DNA of 34,027 nucleotides, from contig CAJVXH010000015.1 of assembly GCA_913009835.1 (NCBI GenBank), positions 1-34,027 of the forward strand, written 5' to 3'. This DNA is from an uncultured bacterium (GTDB taxonomy: Bacteria; Electryoneota; Electryoneia; Electryoneales; Electryoneaceae). The notes below the pieces were generated by a model. That model was given only the letters and a program-made list of their open reading frames with translations, had not been told where the DNA came from and did not search any database. How positions within the stretch are numbered: the stretch's first letter is position 1; the number at the start of each line of letters is the position of its first letter. Shown one piece after another: positions 16,350 to 25,924 of this stretch. The translations under genes were made by a program, and so were the position numbers.

Positions 16350-17135
16350 TCAGCGTGCAAGTAGACGATCCAGCAGGACAGAACCCGCCATCGCAACATT
16401 TAACGAATCTACTGGGCCGCGACGTTCTATCGCAACATGTTCAGTCGCCAACGCAACCAATCCCGGCGAAACTCCAGCCGGTTCGTTACCAAGAAGCAGT
16501 ACTACAGGGCGTGAATCAGGATGAACTGGTTTTATTTCACCCTCAGCGTCCATCTCCGTCGCAATAACTCTGACTCCTTCAGCTACTGCTGCGGTCAGAG
16601 ATTGTTCCAAGTTTACGCCACGGTACAGGGTCGCGTGGAGATGAGCGCCCATACTCGCACGCAACACCTTGGGATTGAACACATCCACCGTCCCCTCCCC
16701 CAGCCAGAACTCCGTCACTCCGTAGAATACCGCCGCTCGGATCAAGGTACCCAGGTTGCCCGGATCCATCACCCGATCAAACGCCACAACCACCTGCCCT
16801 GCAATCAACGTGGATGGTTCAGCGTTTTGTGGCATCCGGAACACACCCGCCACAGGTGGAGCTGTCTTCAAACCACTGATACGGACCAGCTCACCATCAG
16901 CCACCTCTTGAACCGGCAGCCCTTTTTCGCCGGCAAGGGTTAATACCTCTGCATCCTGCGAACGCTCAAGTGCCCGCTCATCGTGCAGCACCAGGATTGG
17001 ACACTTGTCCTCTACAATTGCATCCCTGATGGCAGCAGAACCCTCTATCAGGTACAGCCCTTCCTTGTCACGGAATTTCTTCATCGCGAGTTTCCGCAAT
17101 ACGGCGAGTGAGGGAAGTGTGGGTTCCATGACCAT
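16350..17135 (-). CDS. SpoU/TrmH-family RNA 2'-O-methyltransferase
   Basis: A ~261-residue SPOUT methyltransferase. The three trefoil-knot motifs are present: FDRVMDPGNLGTLIRAAVFYG (motif 1, with the conserved Asn/Arg), VLLLGNEPAGV (motif 2) and ERRGPVDSLNVAMAGSVLL (motif 3). The N-terminal ~95 residues (KLAMKKFRDKEGLYLIEG) form the usual SpoU substrate-binding domain, as in RlmB/TsnR-type rRNA enzymes. Start is uncertain: ATG at 17135 or 17129, or TTG at 17159; none has a convincing Shine-Dalgarno. It is the first gene of the minus operon and is divergent from DUF92. The rRNA or tRNA target cannot be told. Confidence 0.9.
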   Translation of the reverse strand: MVMEPTLPSLAVLRKLAMKKFRDKEGLYLIEGSAAIRDAIVEDKCPILVLHDERALERSQDAEVLTLAGEKGLPVQEVADGELVRISGLKTAPPVAGVFRMPQNAEPSTLIAGQVVVAFDRVMDPGNLGTLIRAAVFYGVTEFWLGEGTVDVFNPKVLRASMGAHLHATLYRGVNLEQSLTAAVAEGVRVIATEMDAEGEIKPVHPDSRPVVLLLGNEPAGVSPGLVALATEHVAIERRGPVDSLNVAMAGSVLLDRLLAR

Positions 17136-17202
17136 ATCCGAATGTGAGAGGTGATCCAATATTGAGTATGGAAGATAGTGACCTAAATGACTGCACTCAC
17201 CC

Positions 17203-17231
17203 TTGACAGCAAGCTCCGCTCCCGTTACGTT
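17203..17231 (+). promoter_or_regulatory. Possible sigma-70-type promoter ahead of the repeat and DUF92
   Basis: A perfect TTGACA at 17203 is followed after 17 bp by TACGTT, a poor -10 match. It lies between divergent genes and would transcribe the repeat element at 17275-17513 as a long leader of the DUF92 mRNA. This is a motif guess only. Confidence 0.25.
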
Positions 17232-17274
17232 CGCTTAAGGATAACACGAGTCGGACACCGTTTGGATACTTCCG

Positions 17275-17513
17275 GTTATCCAGATTCGTCAACTGAGGTG
17301 TCATGCCCCAGACATTTATGTCTGGGATGAATCGCGCTGGCAGTTTCCTGACATGGGTCTGATTCAAGGTGCCCCTGCGGGCTTTGCCAGCAGGGATAAT
17401 CCGACGATGAATATGCCCCTGTTACCGCCGCAGGCGATAACAGGGTTGATCCGCAAGTTACAAGGTGCCTGTCTGTTTTCTCAGGACTCAGGCCGGTGAA
17501 CTAACTTGATAAC
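17275..17513. repeat. Second copy of the GTTATCCAG-bounded palindromic repeat
   Basis: This intergenic element begins GTTATCCAGAT and ends AACTTGATAAC, imperfect inverted ends resembling those of the 8777-9119 element. It contains a 9-bp perfect hairpin (CCCAGACAT-TT-ATGTCTGGG, 17307-17326), a second hairpin (CCCTGC ... GCAGGG, up to 17395), and at 17394-17492 an inverted copy of the 108-bp unit of the other element, including the CCTGTTACCGCC-GCA-GGCGATAACAGG hairpin. It ends three bases before the DUF92 start codon. No other gene is seen in 17160-17516. Confidence 0.75.
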
Positions 17514-17516
17514 CAG

Positions 17517-18275
17517 ATGGATACAACAATCACCATCTACCTGGCAGCTGTAATTGTGGGTGCAATTCTTATTCGAGGCTTGCGTCTGCTCGACACTCCC
17601 GCAACAATCGTCGCTGCGATCATGGCACTGTCACTCTTGATGGCGGGCGGCTGGAGCTGGCTCACCCCGGCCCTCGCATTCCTCATCACCTCCTCCATCT
17701 GGACACACTGGCCTGGTGCATCAAAATCAGAAGACAGCACCCGCGACTATAAACAGGTTCTCGCCAATGGCCTCGTCCCAATGTTGGCAGCAGCCTTGTT
17801 TCTGATCACCGGCTACCCTTCCTTAGCACCAGTAATCGTCGGTTGCTTCGCCGCCGCCGCCGCCGATACCTGGGCTACCGAGTGGGGTGGCAAATTCGGG
17901 GGACGACCGCTTGACCTGCACACTTTCAAGTTCGTTAATTCCGGCCAATCAGGTGCTATCAGTCTAATTGGTACAATTGCCTCTGCCGTTGGAGCAACCT
18001 TTGTCACCACAATCAGTGCATTCGCTGGAATGATCCATTGGGAGGTCGTTGTCGCTGTAAGCCTCGCGGGAACTGTCGGTTCACTCATCGACAGCCTCGC
18101 CGGAGCCTGGCTGCAAGGACTATGGATCGACGATTCGGGACAAATACTCGAAACGCCTCCGGAGGACATAAAAAGACCTCCGCCGCGTGGTATACAATGG
18201 GTCAATAACGATATCGTCAATCTTATCACAACACTCGCCGGAGGGCTACTCGCCTTCTGGTGGACAGCCACTTGA
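17517..18275 (+). CDS. DUF92-family membrane protein
   Basis: A 252-residue polytopic inner-membrane protein of the DUF92 (TMEM19-like) family. Diagnostic stretches are AAAAADTWATEWGGKFGG, followed by HTFKFVNSGQSGAISLIGTIASAVGA and SLAGTVGSLIDSLAGAWLQG. About six hydrophobic segments are visible. Plant and cyanobacterial members (VTE6) phosphorylate phytyl-phosphate, so a prenyl-phosphate kinase role is possible in a genome that also makes long isoprenoids; this is an inference. ATG at 17517 directly abuts the end of the repeat element and has no Shine-Dalgarno. The M1 peptidase gene follows after 18 nt. Confidence 0.85.
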   Translation: MDTTITIYLAAVIVGAILIRGLRLLDTPATIVAAIMALSLLMAGGWSWLTPALAFLITSSIWTHWPGASKSEDSTRDYKQVLANGLVPMLAAALFLITGYPSLAPVIVGCFAAAAADTWATEWGGKFGGRPLDLHTFKFVNSGQSGAISLIGTIASAVGATFVTTISAFAGMIHWEVVVAVSLAGTVGSLIDSLAGAWLQGLWIDDSGQILETPPEDIKRPPPRGIQWVNNDIVNLITTLAGGLLAFWWTAT

Positions 18276-18293
18276 GCAGGGGGAGGTATCGAG

Positions 18294-20447
18294 ATGAAAG
18301 CCATACTATTTGTCGCAACCATTGGGCTGCTGATGCTACTGGCAGCGTGTTCGGTAAGTGATAACACCAGCACCTCACAACTGGGTGACATTTCCCTGTA
18401 TAAAGCCGATTATCGCCTCACTCCCGACCAGCATCTGCTCGAGACGGAGATCTTGCTGACCTGGCATCCGGCCGAGATTGACACTTTCTTCTTCCTGCTG
18501 AACAAGAACCTCGAAATCGGTATGGCACACGCTAGCGGAGACGTCGCACAAGGCGAGCTACTCGTCCTGGCCGAGGGAGAACAGATCCCCATCCGCCTGC
18601 ATCAGCATATTAAAGACGCTGACGCCGTCTACTACGAGGATCATCACACCCTGTACGCGCTCCCCATCACCACAGATTCAGACTCAATAGAGATCATGTT
18701 AAGCTACCGTGGGGAAATATTCGATGATGTCAGCGTCCCCGAATTCAGCCGCTGGGAACTCGCCGACGAAACCACCGGTCTCATCAGTGAGAAAGGCGCA
18801 TTCCTCGTTCCAAGTACAGGGTATTACCCGGTGATCCCGTGTGAATCGGGGTTGAGCCGCTTTGAGACCACCATTCACACTCCCGTGGACTGGAAAGGGT
18901 TGGCCGAAGGAAATATCGATAGCTATTCCGAGTCTAGGACAACCTTCTTCTCAAAATATCCCCTCGATGGATCAAATCTCGTCGCTGGTCCGTATATCCT
19001 CGACACCCTGATGAGCGATAGCATCGAAATTGCGATGTACCACTATGAGGATGACGAAGAGCTCGTCCAGCGATACCTAAGCCACAGCGCACGCTACATC
19101 GCCATGTACCAGGAGATGATCGGGCCATATCCGTTCGAACGATTCAGCGTCGTCGAAAACTGGTTCCCAACCGGCTACGGTATGCCCAGCTACACCTTGC
19201 TCGGCACCGAGGTGCTGCGCCTCCCATTCATCGTTTACACCTCGCTGGGCCATGAGATCCTCCACAATTGGTGGGGTAATGGAGTGCTCGTCGATCACGA
19301 TTCGGGTAACTGGTGCGAGGGTTTGACCGTCTATCAAGCAGACTACAACTTCGCTGGATCACGAAACCCGACTGGAAAACGTCAATATCGCCTCGACGCG
19401 CTGCGCGATTACAGCGACTATGTGATCCGGGGCGAGGATGAAGATTTCCCGCTCAGGGAGTTCACCTCACGCACCAGCGCTGGAAGTCGAACCATCGGCT
19501 ACGGAAAAGCGATGATGGTCTTCCATATGGCCGCATTGAGAATCGGCGAAGATGTTTTCAAACAAGCTCTGAGCGACCTCTACAACGAGCGTCAGTTCGA
19601 AAAAACGGCCTGGAGAGATTTCTTCGACGAGTTTGAGAGTGTGTCCGGTGAAGATTTCGGATGGTACGAGCGTCAGTGGATAGACAGAGACGGAGCCCCA
19701 TCATTTGAGGTCAGCAATCCGCTCGTTCAACATAAGCCGGAAAGCTCCAACTACTTGTTAGAATTTGACTTAGAGCAGGTGCAGGATGGTGATACTTTCC
19801 GAATGGACATCCCTGTGCGCCTGTACTTTGAAAACGACTCCAGCTCGGTTAGCGTGTTGCATGATGTGAATAAGGAGATGTACCATGCGCGCGTTCAGAC
19901 AAACGCTCGACCTGAACGATTTGCCATCGATCCTGAATACAATGTCTTCCGCAGCCTCGATCCGCTCGAAGCGCCCCCAACATTCTCAGGATTCTATGGC
20001 GCTGAACAACTGGCCGTGATTCTGCCCCCGCCAGATGATCCAATGCGGGATGCCTATCAACAACTGGCGGAGAGCCTGTTGTCACGATCTGAACCAACGT
20101 TCATCGAACCAGATGATCTCAGCGAGCACGATCTGACAGGATTATCAATACTGAGATTTGGTAGAAAGAACTTATCGCAGCGAGTTCTGAACACGCCGGG
20201 ATTGCAGGATAGTCCCGCCGATGAGAACGATCTGGCACTGATCTGGGCGAGCAGGAACAGTGAACAACCAGATGTAGTACATATGGATATATGGGCTGCA
20301 AACCCGGGCGCCTTAGCACCACTGGCGCGAAAATTGCCCCATTACGGCAAATACAGCTATCTGGCTTTTAATGCAGGCCGAAATGTCGCGAAAGGTCAGT
20401 GGGAAGTGACTGATTCACCACTGTCAGTAGAACTGCCACGACCCTGA
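18294..20447 (+). CDS. M1-family (gluzincin) metallopeptidase-like lipoprotein
   Basis: A 717-residue exported protein. The signal peptide ends in the lipobox LLAAC (Cys19). An N-terminal beta-rich M1 domain precedes a catalytic domain with the zinc motif HEILHNWWGN at residue ~320 and a downstream glutamate in NWCEGLT, one residue closer than the HExxH-x18-E spacing of classical M1 enzymes. The usual GAMEN exopeptidase motif is replaced by GYGMPSYTLLG. A likely catalytic Tyr lies in RTIGYGKAMMVFHMA. GGGGGAGG sits ahead of the ATG at 18294. The altered motifs suggest a divergent, perhaps non-aminopeptidase member. The C-terminal ~140 residues are not recognised. It is second in a three-gene operon. 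Confidence 0.85.
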   Translation: MKAILFVATIGLLMLLAACSVSDNTSTSQLGDISLYKADYRLTPDQHLLETEILLTWHPAEIDTFFFLLNKNLEIGMAHASGDVAQGELLVLAEGEQIPIRLHQHIKDADAVYYEDHHTLYALPITTDSDSIEIMLSYRGEIFDDVSVPEFSRWELADETTGLISEKGAFLVPSTGYYPVIPCESGLSRFETTIHTPVDWKGLAEGNIDSYSESRTTFFSKYPLDGSNLVAGPYILDTLMSDSIEIAMYHYEDDEELVQRYLSHSARYIAMYQEMIGPYPFERFSVVENWFPTGYGMPSYTLLGTEVLRLPFIVYTSLGHEILHNWWGNGVLVDHDSGNWCEGLTVYQADYNFAGSRNPTGKRQYRLDALRDYSDYVIRGEDEDFPLREFTSRTSAGSRTIGYGKAMMVFHMAALRIGEDVFKQALSDLYNERQFEKTAWRDFFDEFESVSGEDFGWYERQWIDRDGAPSFEVSNPLVQHKPESSNYLLEFDLEQVQDGDTFRMDIPVRLYFENDSSSVSVLHDVNKEMYHARVQTNARPERFAIDPEYNVFRSLDPLEAPPTFSGFYGAEQLAVILPPPDDPMRDAYQQLAESLLSRSEPTFIEPDDLSEHDLTGLSILRFGRKNLSQRVLNTPGLQDSPADENDLALIWASRNSEQPDVVHMDIWAANPGALAPLARKLPHYGKYSYLAFNAGRNVAKGQWEVTDSPLSVELPRP

Positions 20448-20474
20448 AAGAAACACCAGTGATTTGGAGAAATA

Positions 20475-20840
20475 ATGCGGTATTGTCCGAGCACTCGAAT
20501 TGACTACGATGACGATGTTGACGAGTGTGTGGTCGGCGGTGGACCTCTGGTTGAAGGTAGCGCTCGCGAGATGTTTGAAGATATTCCAGAGGACGCTTGG
20601 GTCGAACTCGATCTGGTTTCGACTCTCACTCATGCTACACACATCGTTGAAGCACTGGACGAAATATCCATCCCCTGCTACATCGAAGCGATGTATTCCG
20701 GTGATGTAAAAGTCGGGTATACAGCAAATATCCTCGTACCAGACAATATGTTCGAGGACGCCCTGGAGGTGCAGCAATCACTGCCCGCACCAGTGGATGA
20801 TGATGATTTCTTCATTGACCCTGACAATGATGATTTTTAG
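20475..20840 (+). CDS. Small acidic DUF2007-like protein with degenerate zinc ribbon
   Basis: A 121-residue, very acidic protein ending in an Asp-rich tail (DDDDFFIDPDNDDF). The N-terminal CPSTRIDYDDDVDECVVGGGPLV resembles the zinc-ribbon head CPxC ... CxxCGxPLV, but only the first Cys of each pair (Cys4, Cys18) is kept. The middle (STLTHATHIVEALDEISIPCYIEAMYSG) resembles a DUF2007-type 'putative signal transducing' fold, in which a residue pair compares two alpha-beta units. Function unknown. GGAG lies upstream of the ATG at 20475. It is 27 nt after the peptidase gene and is followed by a strong terminator. Confidence 0.7.
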   Translation: MRYCPSTRIDYDDDVDECVVGGGPLVEGSAREMFEDIPEDAWVELDLVSTLTHATHIVEALDEISIPCYIEAMYSGDVKVGYTANILVPDNMFEDALEVQQSLPAPVDDDDFFIDPDNDDF

Positions 20841-20860
20841 CTCGCATTAGTCGTAAATGT

Positions 20861-20892
20861 AAGGGTTCAGCCTTTTGACTGAACCCTTTTTT
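20861..20892 (+). terminator. Rho-independent terminator of the DUF92-M1-acidic protein operon
   Basis: AAGGGTTCAG pairs perfectly with CTGAACCCTT over an 8-base loop and is followed by a T run. It lies 20 bp after the stop codon and closes the operon before eno. Confidence 0.92.
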
Positions 20893-20908
20893 GCTCATCT
20901 TTGAATGA

Positions 20909-22240
<1,332 letters not shown>

Positions 22241-22265
22241 GTCTTACGGGGTCGATAGCTAAGTC

Positions 22266-22586
22266 ATGATGATTCCCGGTACACGCACCGTAATCTACAC
22301 CTGCCTTGCCGGATCGTTCCTCGCACTGGCCGCATATACCGTTTTCGATAAAGAAGCCGGTGTGCTACAAGTGCGCGAGGTCGTCAAGCAGCATCATGAT
22401 CTCACTGTCGAAGCGCGCGCCCTGGAAGCTCGACGGGATTATCTGACCGTCAAACTCGAACTGTTGGAACTGGATGATCCGCAAGCCCTGGAAACCATTG
22501 CACGAGAGAAGAACCTGATACATCCGGGCGACACCGTGTACCGGATCCACTATCGTCAACCTGCGGACGATGAATCGAAACACTGA
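22266..22586 (+). CDS. ftsB: FtsB/DivIC-type septum formation initiator
   Basis: A 106-residue bitopic membrane protein of the divisome. An N-terminal transmembrane helix (TVIYTCLAGSFLALAAYTVF) is followed by a coiled-coil region (LQVREVVKQHHDLTVEARALEARR) and the typical end DDPQALETIAREKNLIHPGDTVYRI. FtsB proteins bridge FtsL/FtsQ and the septal synthase in the periplasm. Two adjacent ATGs (22266, 22269) are possible starts. It lies 25 nt after eno and 18 nt before a methyltransferase. Confidence 0.9.
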   Translation: MMIPGTRTVIYTCLAGSFLALAAYTVFDKEAGVLQVREVVKQHHDLTVEARALEARRDYLTVKLELLELDDPQALETIAREKNLIHPGDTVYRIHYRQPADDESKH

Positions 22587-22604
22587 TCCCGCCAAGGTAC
22601 CCAT

Positions 22605-23366
22605 ATGTCTTTCTATGATGATTTAGGCGAGAAGTATGACAATATGATCCGTTGGAAAGCGCGACTCGTACGTGAGACGCCCTTCCTGCAACGGTTATTC
22701 AGTGAACATCGGATCAAACGTGTACTCGACCTCGCCTGCGGAACAGGGCATCACGCGTTGATGTTCCGTAAATGGGGCTGTGAGGTCGTAGGGTACGATG
22801 CCTCAAAAGCACTGCTGGATGTCGCACGAGAAAACGCGCAGGAAGATGACAACGGCATTCAGTTCGTTGAAGGATTGTTCTCAGAGCTCGGAGATAAAGT
22901 TGAAGGTCCATTCGATGCCGTGCTCAGCCTTGGGAATTCCATCCCTCACCTGGCAGGCGTCGAAGAGCTGCGCGAATTGTTCGCCGATGTTCATTCGATC
23001 CTGCGTCCAGGAGGCGTGTTCGTCTTCCAGAACCGTAATTACGACCGCCTGCTGAAAACACGCGAACGCTTCCTCCTACCCACCACCCATCGCTCACATG
23101 GAAGTGAGCAGCTCTATTTCCGGTTCAACGATTTCGAAGGTGACAAAGTCCGCTTCAACATCGTCCACTTCCGTCAGGTAAACGAAGGCTGGGTGCACGA
23201 TGTCTATTCAACCGAACTGTCGCCGTTCCTGCACTATCAACTCAACATGGAATTGAAGGCCGCCAACTTCGCGCCAAACGACTTTTACGGCGATTTCTCC
23301 GGCACACCTTTCGACGCCGAAACATCACCCGACATCGTCGGTCTAGCACGTAGATCGCAATCGTAG
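22605..23366 (+). CDS. Class I SAM-dependent methyltransferase
   Basis: A 253-residue soluble methyltransferase. Motif I is RVLDLACGTGHHALMF, motif II VVGYDASKALLDVA, then AVLSLGNSIPHL and SILRPGGVFVFQNRNYD. This layout resembles small-molecule methyltransferases of the glycine N-methyltransferase-like group; the substrate is unknown. It is distinct from the bacillithiol-operon methyltransferase at 4421, lacking its WFDEDYLALYKHR head. ATG at 22605 follows a weak AAGG. It appears to be the last gene of the eno operon; a repeat region follows. Confidence 0.85.
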   Translation: MSFYDDLGEKYDNMIRWKARLVRETPFLQRLFSEHRIKRVLDLACGTGHHALMFRKWGCEVVGYDASKALLDVARENAQEDDNGIQFVEGLFSELGDKVEGPFDAVLSLGNSIPHLAGVEELRELFADVHSILRPGGVFVFQNRNYDRLLKTRERFLLPTTHRSHGSEQLYFRFNDFEGDKVRFNIVHFRQVNEGWVHDVYSTELSPFLHYQLNMELKAANFAPNDFYGDFSGTPFDAETSPDIVGLARRSQS

Positions 23367-23409
23367 GCAATGGGCTGCTGGCTGCTGGCTGCTGGAAAGA
23401 AGCGCAAGC

Positions 23410-23584
23410 CATCCTGAACATAGAGTGTGTCATTCTGAACATAGAGTGGGTCATCCTGAACATAGAGTGTGTCATTCTGAACATAGAGTGTGTCATTCTG
23501 AACGAAGTGAAGAATCTAGCTGTTATTATGGGCACACCTTGCACGATACTCAACGGCTAGATCCTTCATTACATTCAGGATGAC
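23410..23584. repeat. 21-bp tandem array of the GTCATCCTGAA family plus inverted copy
   Basis: Units beginning CATYCTGAAC start at 23410, 23431, 23452, 23473 and 23494, an exact 21-bp period. The first four contain ATAGAGTG; the fifth instead continues as the full element ending GAAGAATCTAGC. An inverted copy (GCTAGATCCTTC ... CAGGATGAC) ends near 23584, so the fifth unit and this copy form ~29-bp imperfect inverted arms around a ~35-bp spacer. It fills the convergent gap between the methyltransferase and the M23 peptidase gene. There are no unique spacers, so it is not CRISPR. Confidence 0.88.
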
Positions 23585-23622
23585 TTCCTTGTCAATCCAC
23601 CCGACATACCGACTATGTCTTC

Positions 23623-25002
23623 CTATCGCCCATAGCCCATAGCCTTCTTACTGGCAAAAGCACTACTCAACAACACCGGCATCGGCCCGAAAGACGCCGC
23701 GACATCCAATTCCCACCCACTCTCGCCAGAATCCAACAGATACGTCCAGGGCCGATACGTCGTTTCGATGAAAGCTGCCAGCTCATCGCCCTCGATACGT
23801 TGCACCGGTGAACCCTTGACCTTGAGCGGATTCATCCGCTTCCCATCTCTGAATACTTCATAGTGCAGATGCGGCCCGGTCGTCTGACCGGTACTGCCGA
23901 CATATCCGATCACGTCACCCTGTTCAACATGCACACCCTCGTGGATGCCCTGAGCGATCTTCTGAAAATGACCATAGCGAGTTTCAAATCCGGAATCACC
24001 ATGCTTGATGTGTACCCAGTTGCCGTATCCGGGATCATTCCGGGCCGCAATAGTCACCACTCCCCGTCCTGCCGCAACAACCGGAGTGCCGCGATCTGCC
24101 GCCAGATCGACGCCGTGATGCATACGTGTCTGACCAGTAACCGGATGACGACGGACACCATAAGTACTGGTAATCCTGGCTGCCGGGAAGGGTACCCGAA
24201 GCAGGTCGCGACGGAAGGTGAAGCCCTCATCGTCAAAGTGTTCGCCAGTACCCATCCCGTCCGTCTTGAGCACTGCGGTCAGGGTGTCGAATTCACCAGA
24301 ATATCGTGCGGCGAGGATGGAACCATAACCTGTCCTCACACCTTCACGCCATATTTCCTCGACCACGAAGCTGAATCTGTCGCCCCGACGGGTGTCCACC
24401 GCGAAATAATGAGTGAACTGGAAGACCTCAAAGAACAACACCGCCAATTGCGGTGTGCCACCATTTTCAAGCAGCGTCTCATAGACGCTGGTACTCACAA
24501 TTCCATCATAATATGAGAGTATGGTATCCGCAGGGATAATCACGTATTCAGCCACATACTGGTTATTTCCTACCGAAGTGGTTTGAATGACCCCATCTCG
24601 GGCAGGATGCGAAAAATCGACTCTCAACAATCCACCCAGACTCCAGCCCAGTTCTATCTTCGCCCCGGCTGGCATTCGACGTGGATCTATCTGCGTCGCT
24701 ATCGCCTGAATGATCGCATAATGCAGCGAATCCGGGACATCCATCCGACCGAGTAAGGTCGACAAAGTCTCGCCGCGGAGAAGTTTGCTGGCGGTCCAGG
24801 TCAAATCCTCCGGATTGACCCTCCCCGCAATCGACGATTCCCCATCCGAGGAATCCATCTCCGCTGTTCTGACCACGGTGACAGCTGTTGATCGGTGGAT
24901 GAAGTTTGTTACCAGGAGGGCGATTACCACGGCGACGAGCAAAACGCTGGTCATCACAGCCGCAATGATACGGCTTCGTCGTGACTTAAATTCAGTGCGC
25001 AT
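23623..25002 (-). CDS. M23-family peptidoglycan endopeptidase (MepM-like)
   Basis: A 459-residue envelope protein with an N-terminal membrane anchor (IIAAVMTSVLLVAVVIALLV), a LysM/OapA-like region (SKLLRGETLSTLLGRMDVPDSL), a middle domain, and a C-terminal LytM domain. The zinc ligands are visible as TRMHHGVDLAA (HxxxD) and TGPHLHYEVF (HxH). The domain is full length, so it should be an active D,D-endopeptidase acting on peptidoglycan cross-links, resembling MepM/ShyA. The ATG at 25002 lacks a clear Shine-Dalgarno. It lies 65 nt downstream of the SPOR lipoprotein gene on the same strand, forming a wall-remodelling pair. Confidence 0.93.
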   Translation of the reverse strand: MRTEFKSRRSRIIAAVMTSVLLVAVVIALLVTNFIHRSTAVTVVRTAEMDSSDGESSIAGRVNPEDLTWTASKLLRGETLSTLLGRMDVPDSLHYAIIQAIATQIDPRRMPAGAKIELGWSLGGLLRVDFSHPARDGVIQTTSVGNNQYVAEYVIIPADTILSYYDGIVSTSVYETLLENGGTPQLAVLFFEVFQFTHYFAVDTRRGDRFSFVVEEIWREGVRTGYGSILAARYSGEFDTLTAVLKTDGMGTGEHFDDEGFTFRRDLLRVPFPAARITSTYGVRRHPVTGQTRMHHGVDLAADRGTPVVAAGRGVVTIAARNDPGYGNWVHIKHGDSGFETRYGHFQKIAQGIHEGVHVEQGDVIGYVGSTGQTTGPHLHYEVFRDGKRMNPLKVKGSPVQRIEGDELAAFIETTYRPWTYLLDSGESGWELDVAASFGPMPVLLSSAFASKKAMGYGR

Positions 25003-25067
25003 AGAGTTTCTGGCTTTACTTCAGTTGGTGGATTTGTGGGTAGTTACCGGTAATACTTGAGTCGACG

Positions 25068-25718
25068 CTACTCGGTGTCAGTGTTGATTTCTCCTGAATC
25101 AGGCTGTTCGATGAGAACGCCATCCTCATCAATCAACCCGGCTTCGAGGCTGTCGGATGCGGTCATCACCAAAGCTGGAGGATTGACAAACACCCAGTCC
25201 GGCACAATCCAGGCGTTACGGAAGCCCAAACTCCTCGCATCGCTCAAATATGATTCCGCCTGACCACGATTCTGGTAGTTCCCCGCTCTGATCTTGTAGT
25301 TCGGACTGCGGAATGTCACATAAACATGCGAAAAACGTTCACGGGCAGCATCCTGGATTTCAATGGCAGCACCATGTGTCAGCACATCCGCCAGTTGAAT
25401 ACGGAAACCCTGCACCATTTCCAGTGAGTCCTCCGACACCACGCCTTCGTCACTCCCTCTTGAGGTTAGATCGAAGCGCGCGGGTGGACGGACTTCCGGA
25501 TTCCAAGAATCACGCCAGTCATCCCCTCCAATGGCGTACACGTCCACATACACCTGCTCTATGAGCTCGGAATCGTCAATCTCAGATCCCTCACTCGGAA
25601 CAGCATCCTGATCTTCCGACTCAAATGGACGCTCCTGAGTTGAAGCGGCGCATCCCGCCAGGATAAAAATGAGTATGAACAACCCGATTATGTTCAGAAA
25701 CAGCGCGTTACGTGTCAT
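25068..25718 (-). CDS. SPOR-domain lipoprotein
   Basis: A 216-residue exported lipoprotein. The signal peptide NIIGLFILIFILAGC gives a good lipobox (LAGC). An acidic linker follows. The C-terminal ~75 residues (FRIQLADVLTHGAAIEIQDAARERF ... YKIRAGNYQNRGQAESYLSDARSLGFRNAWIV) form a SPOR domain, which binds denuded glycan strands at septa. Start ATG at 25718 has GAGAGGAAA immediately upstream; the longer track start at 25745 is unsupported. It precedes the M23 peptidase gene. Confidence 0.9.
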   Translation of the reverse strand: MTRNALFLNIIGLFILIFILAGCAASTQERPFESEDQDAVPSEGSEIDDSELIEQVYVDVYAIGGDDWRDSWNPEVRPPARFDLTSRGSDEGVVSEDSLEMVQGFRIQLADVLTHGAAIEIQDAARERFSHVYVTFRSPNYKIRAGNYQNRGQAESYLSDARSLGFRNAWIVPDWVFVNPPALVMTASDSLEAGLIDEDGVLIEQPDSGEINTDTE

Positions 25719-25924
25719 TTTCCTCTCACTGGTATCTCCTGTCAATGTAGGGTTTGAGTCATAGCTGGAGCAGCCCTGGTACTTCAGCAGGCTCCCTGGA
25801 GTATGCTCTCCTCTTATTCAGAAAATGCTTACTTTACCAGCAAAGAAAGAGCCAAATTCCGTCCGAAGCTCTACACGTAAAATCTACTCCACCCCTGAGA
25901 ACTGATAATTGAGATAACCCAATC

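Noticed and set aside
23410-23520. Regular 21-bp repeats as a CRISPR array
   Set aside because: Units are directly adjacent without unique spacers and no cas genes are present; same reasoning for 10564-10680.
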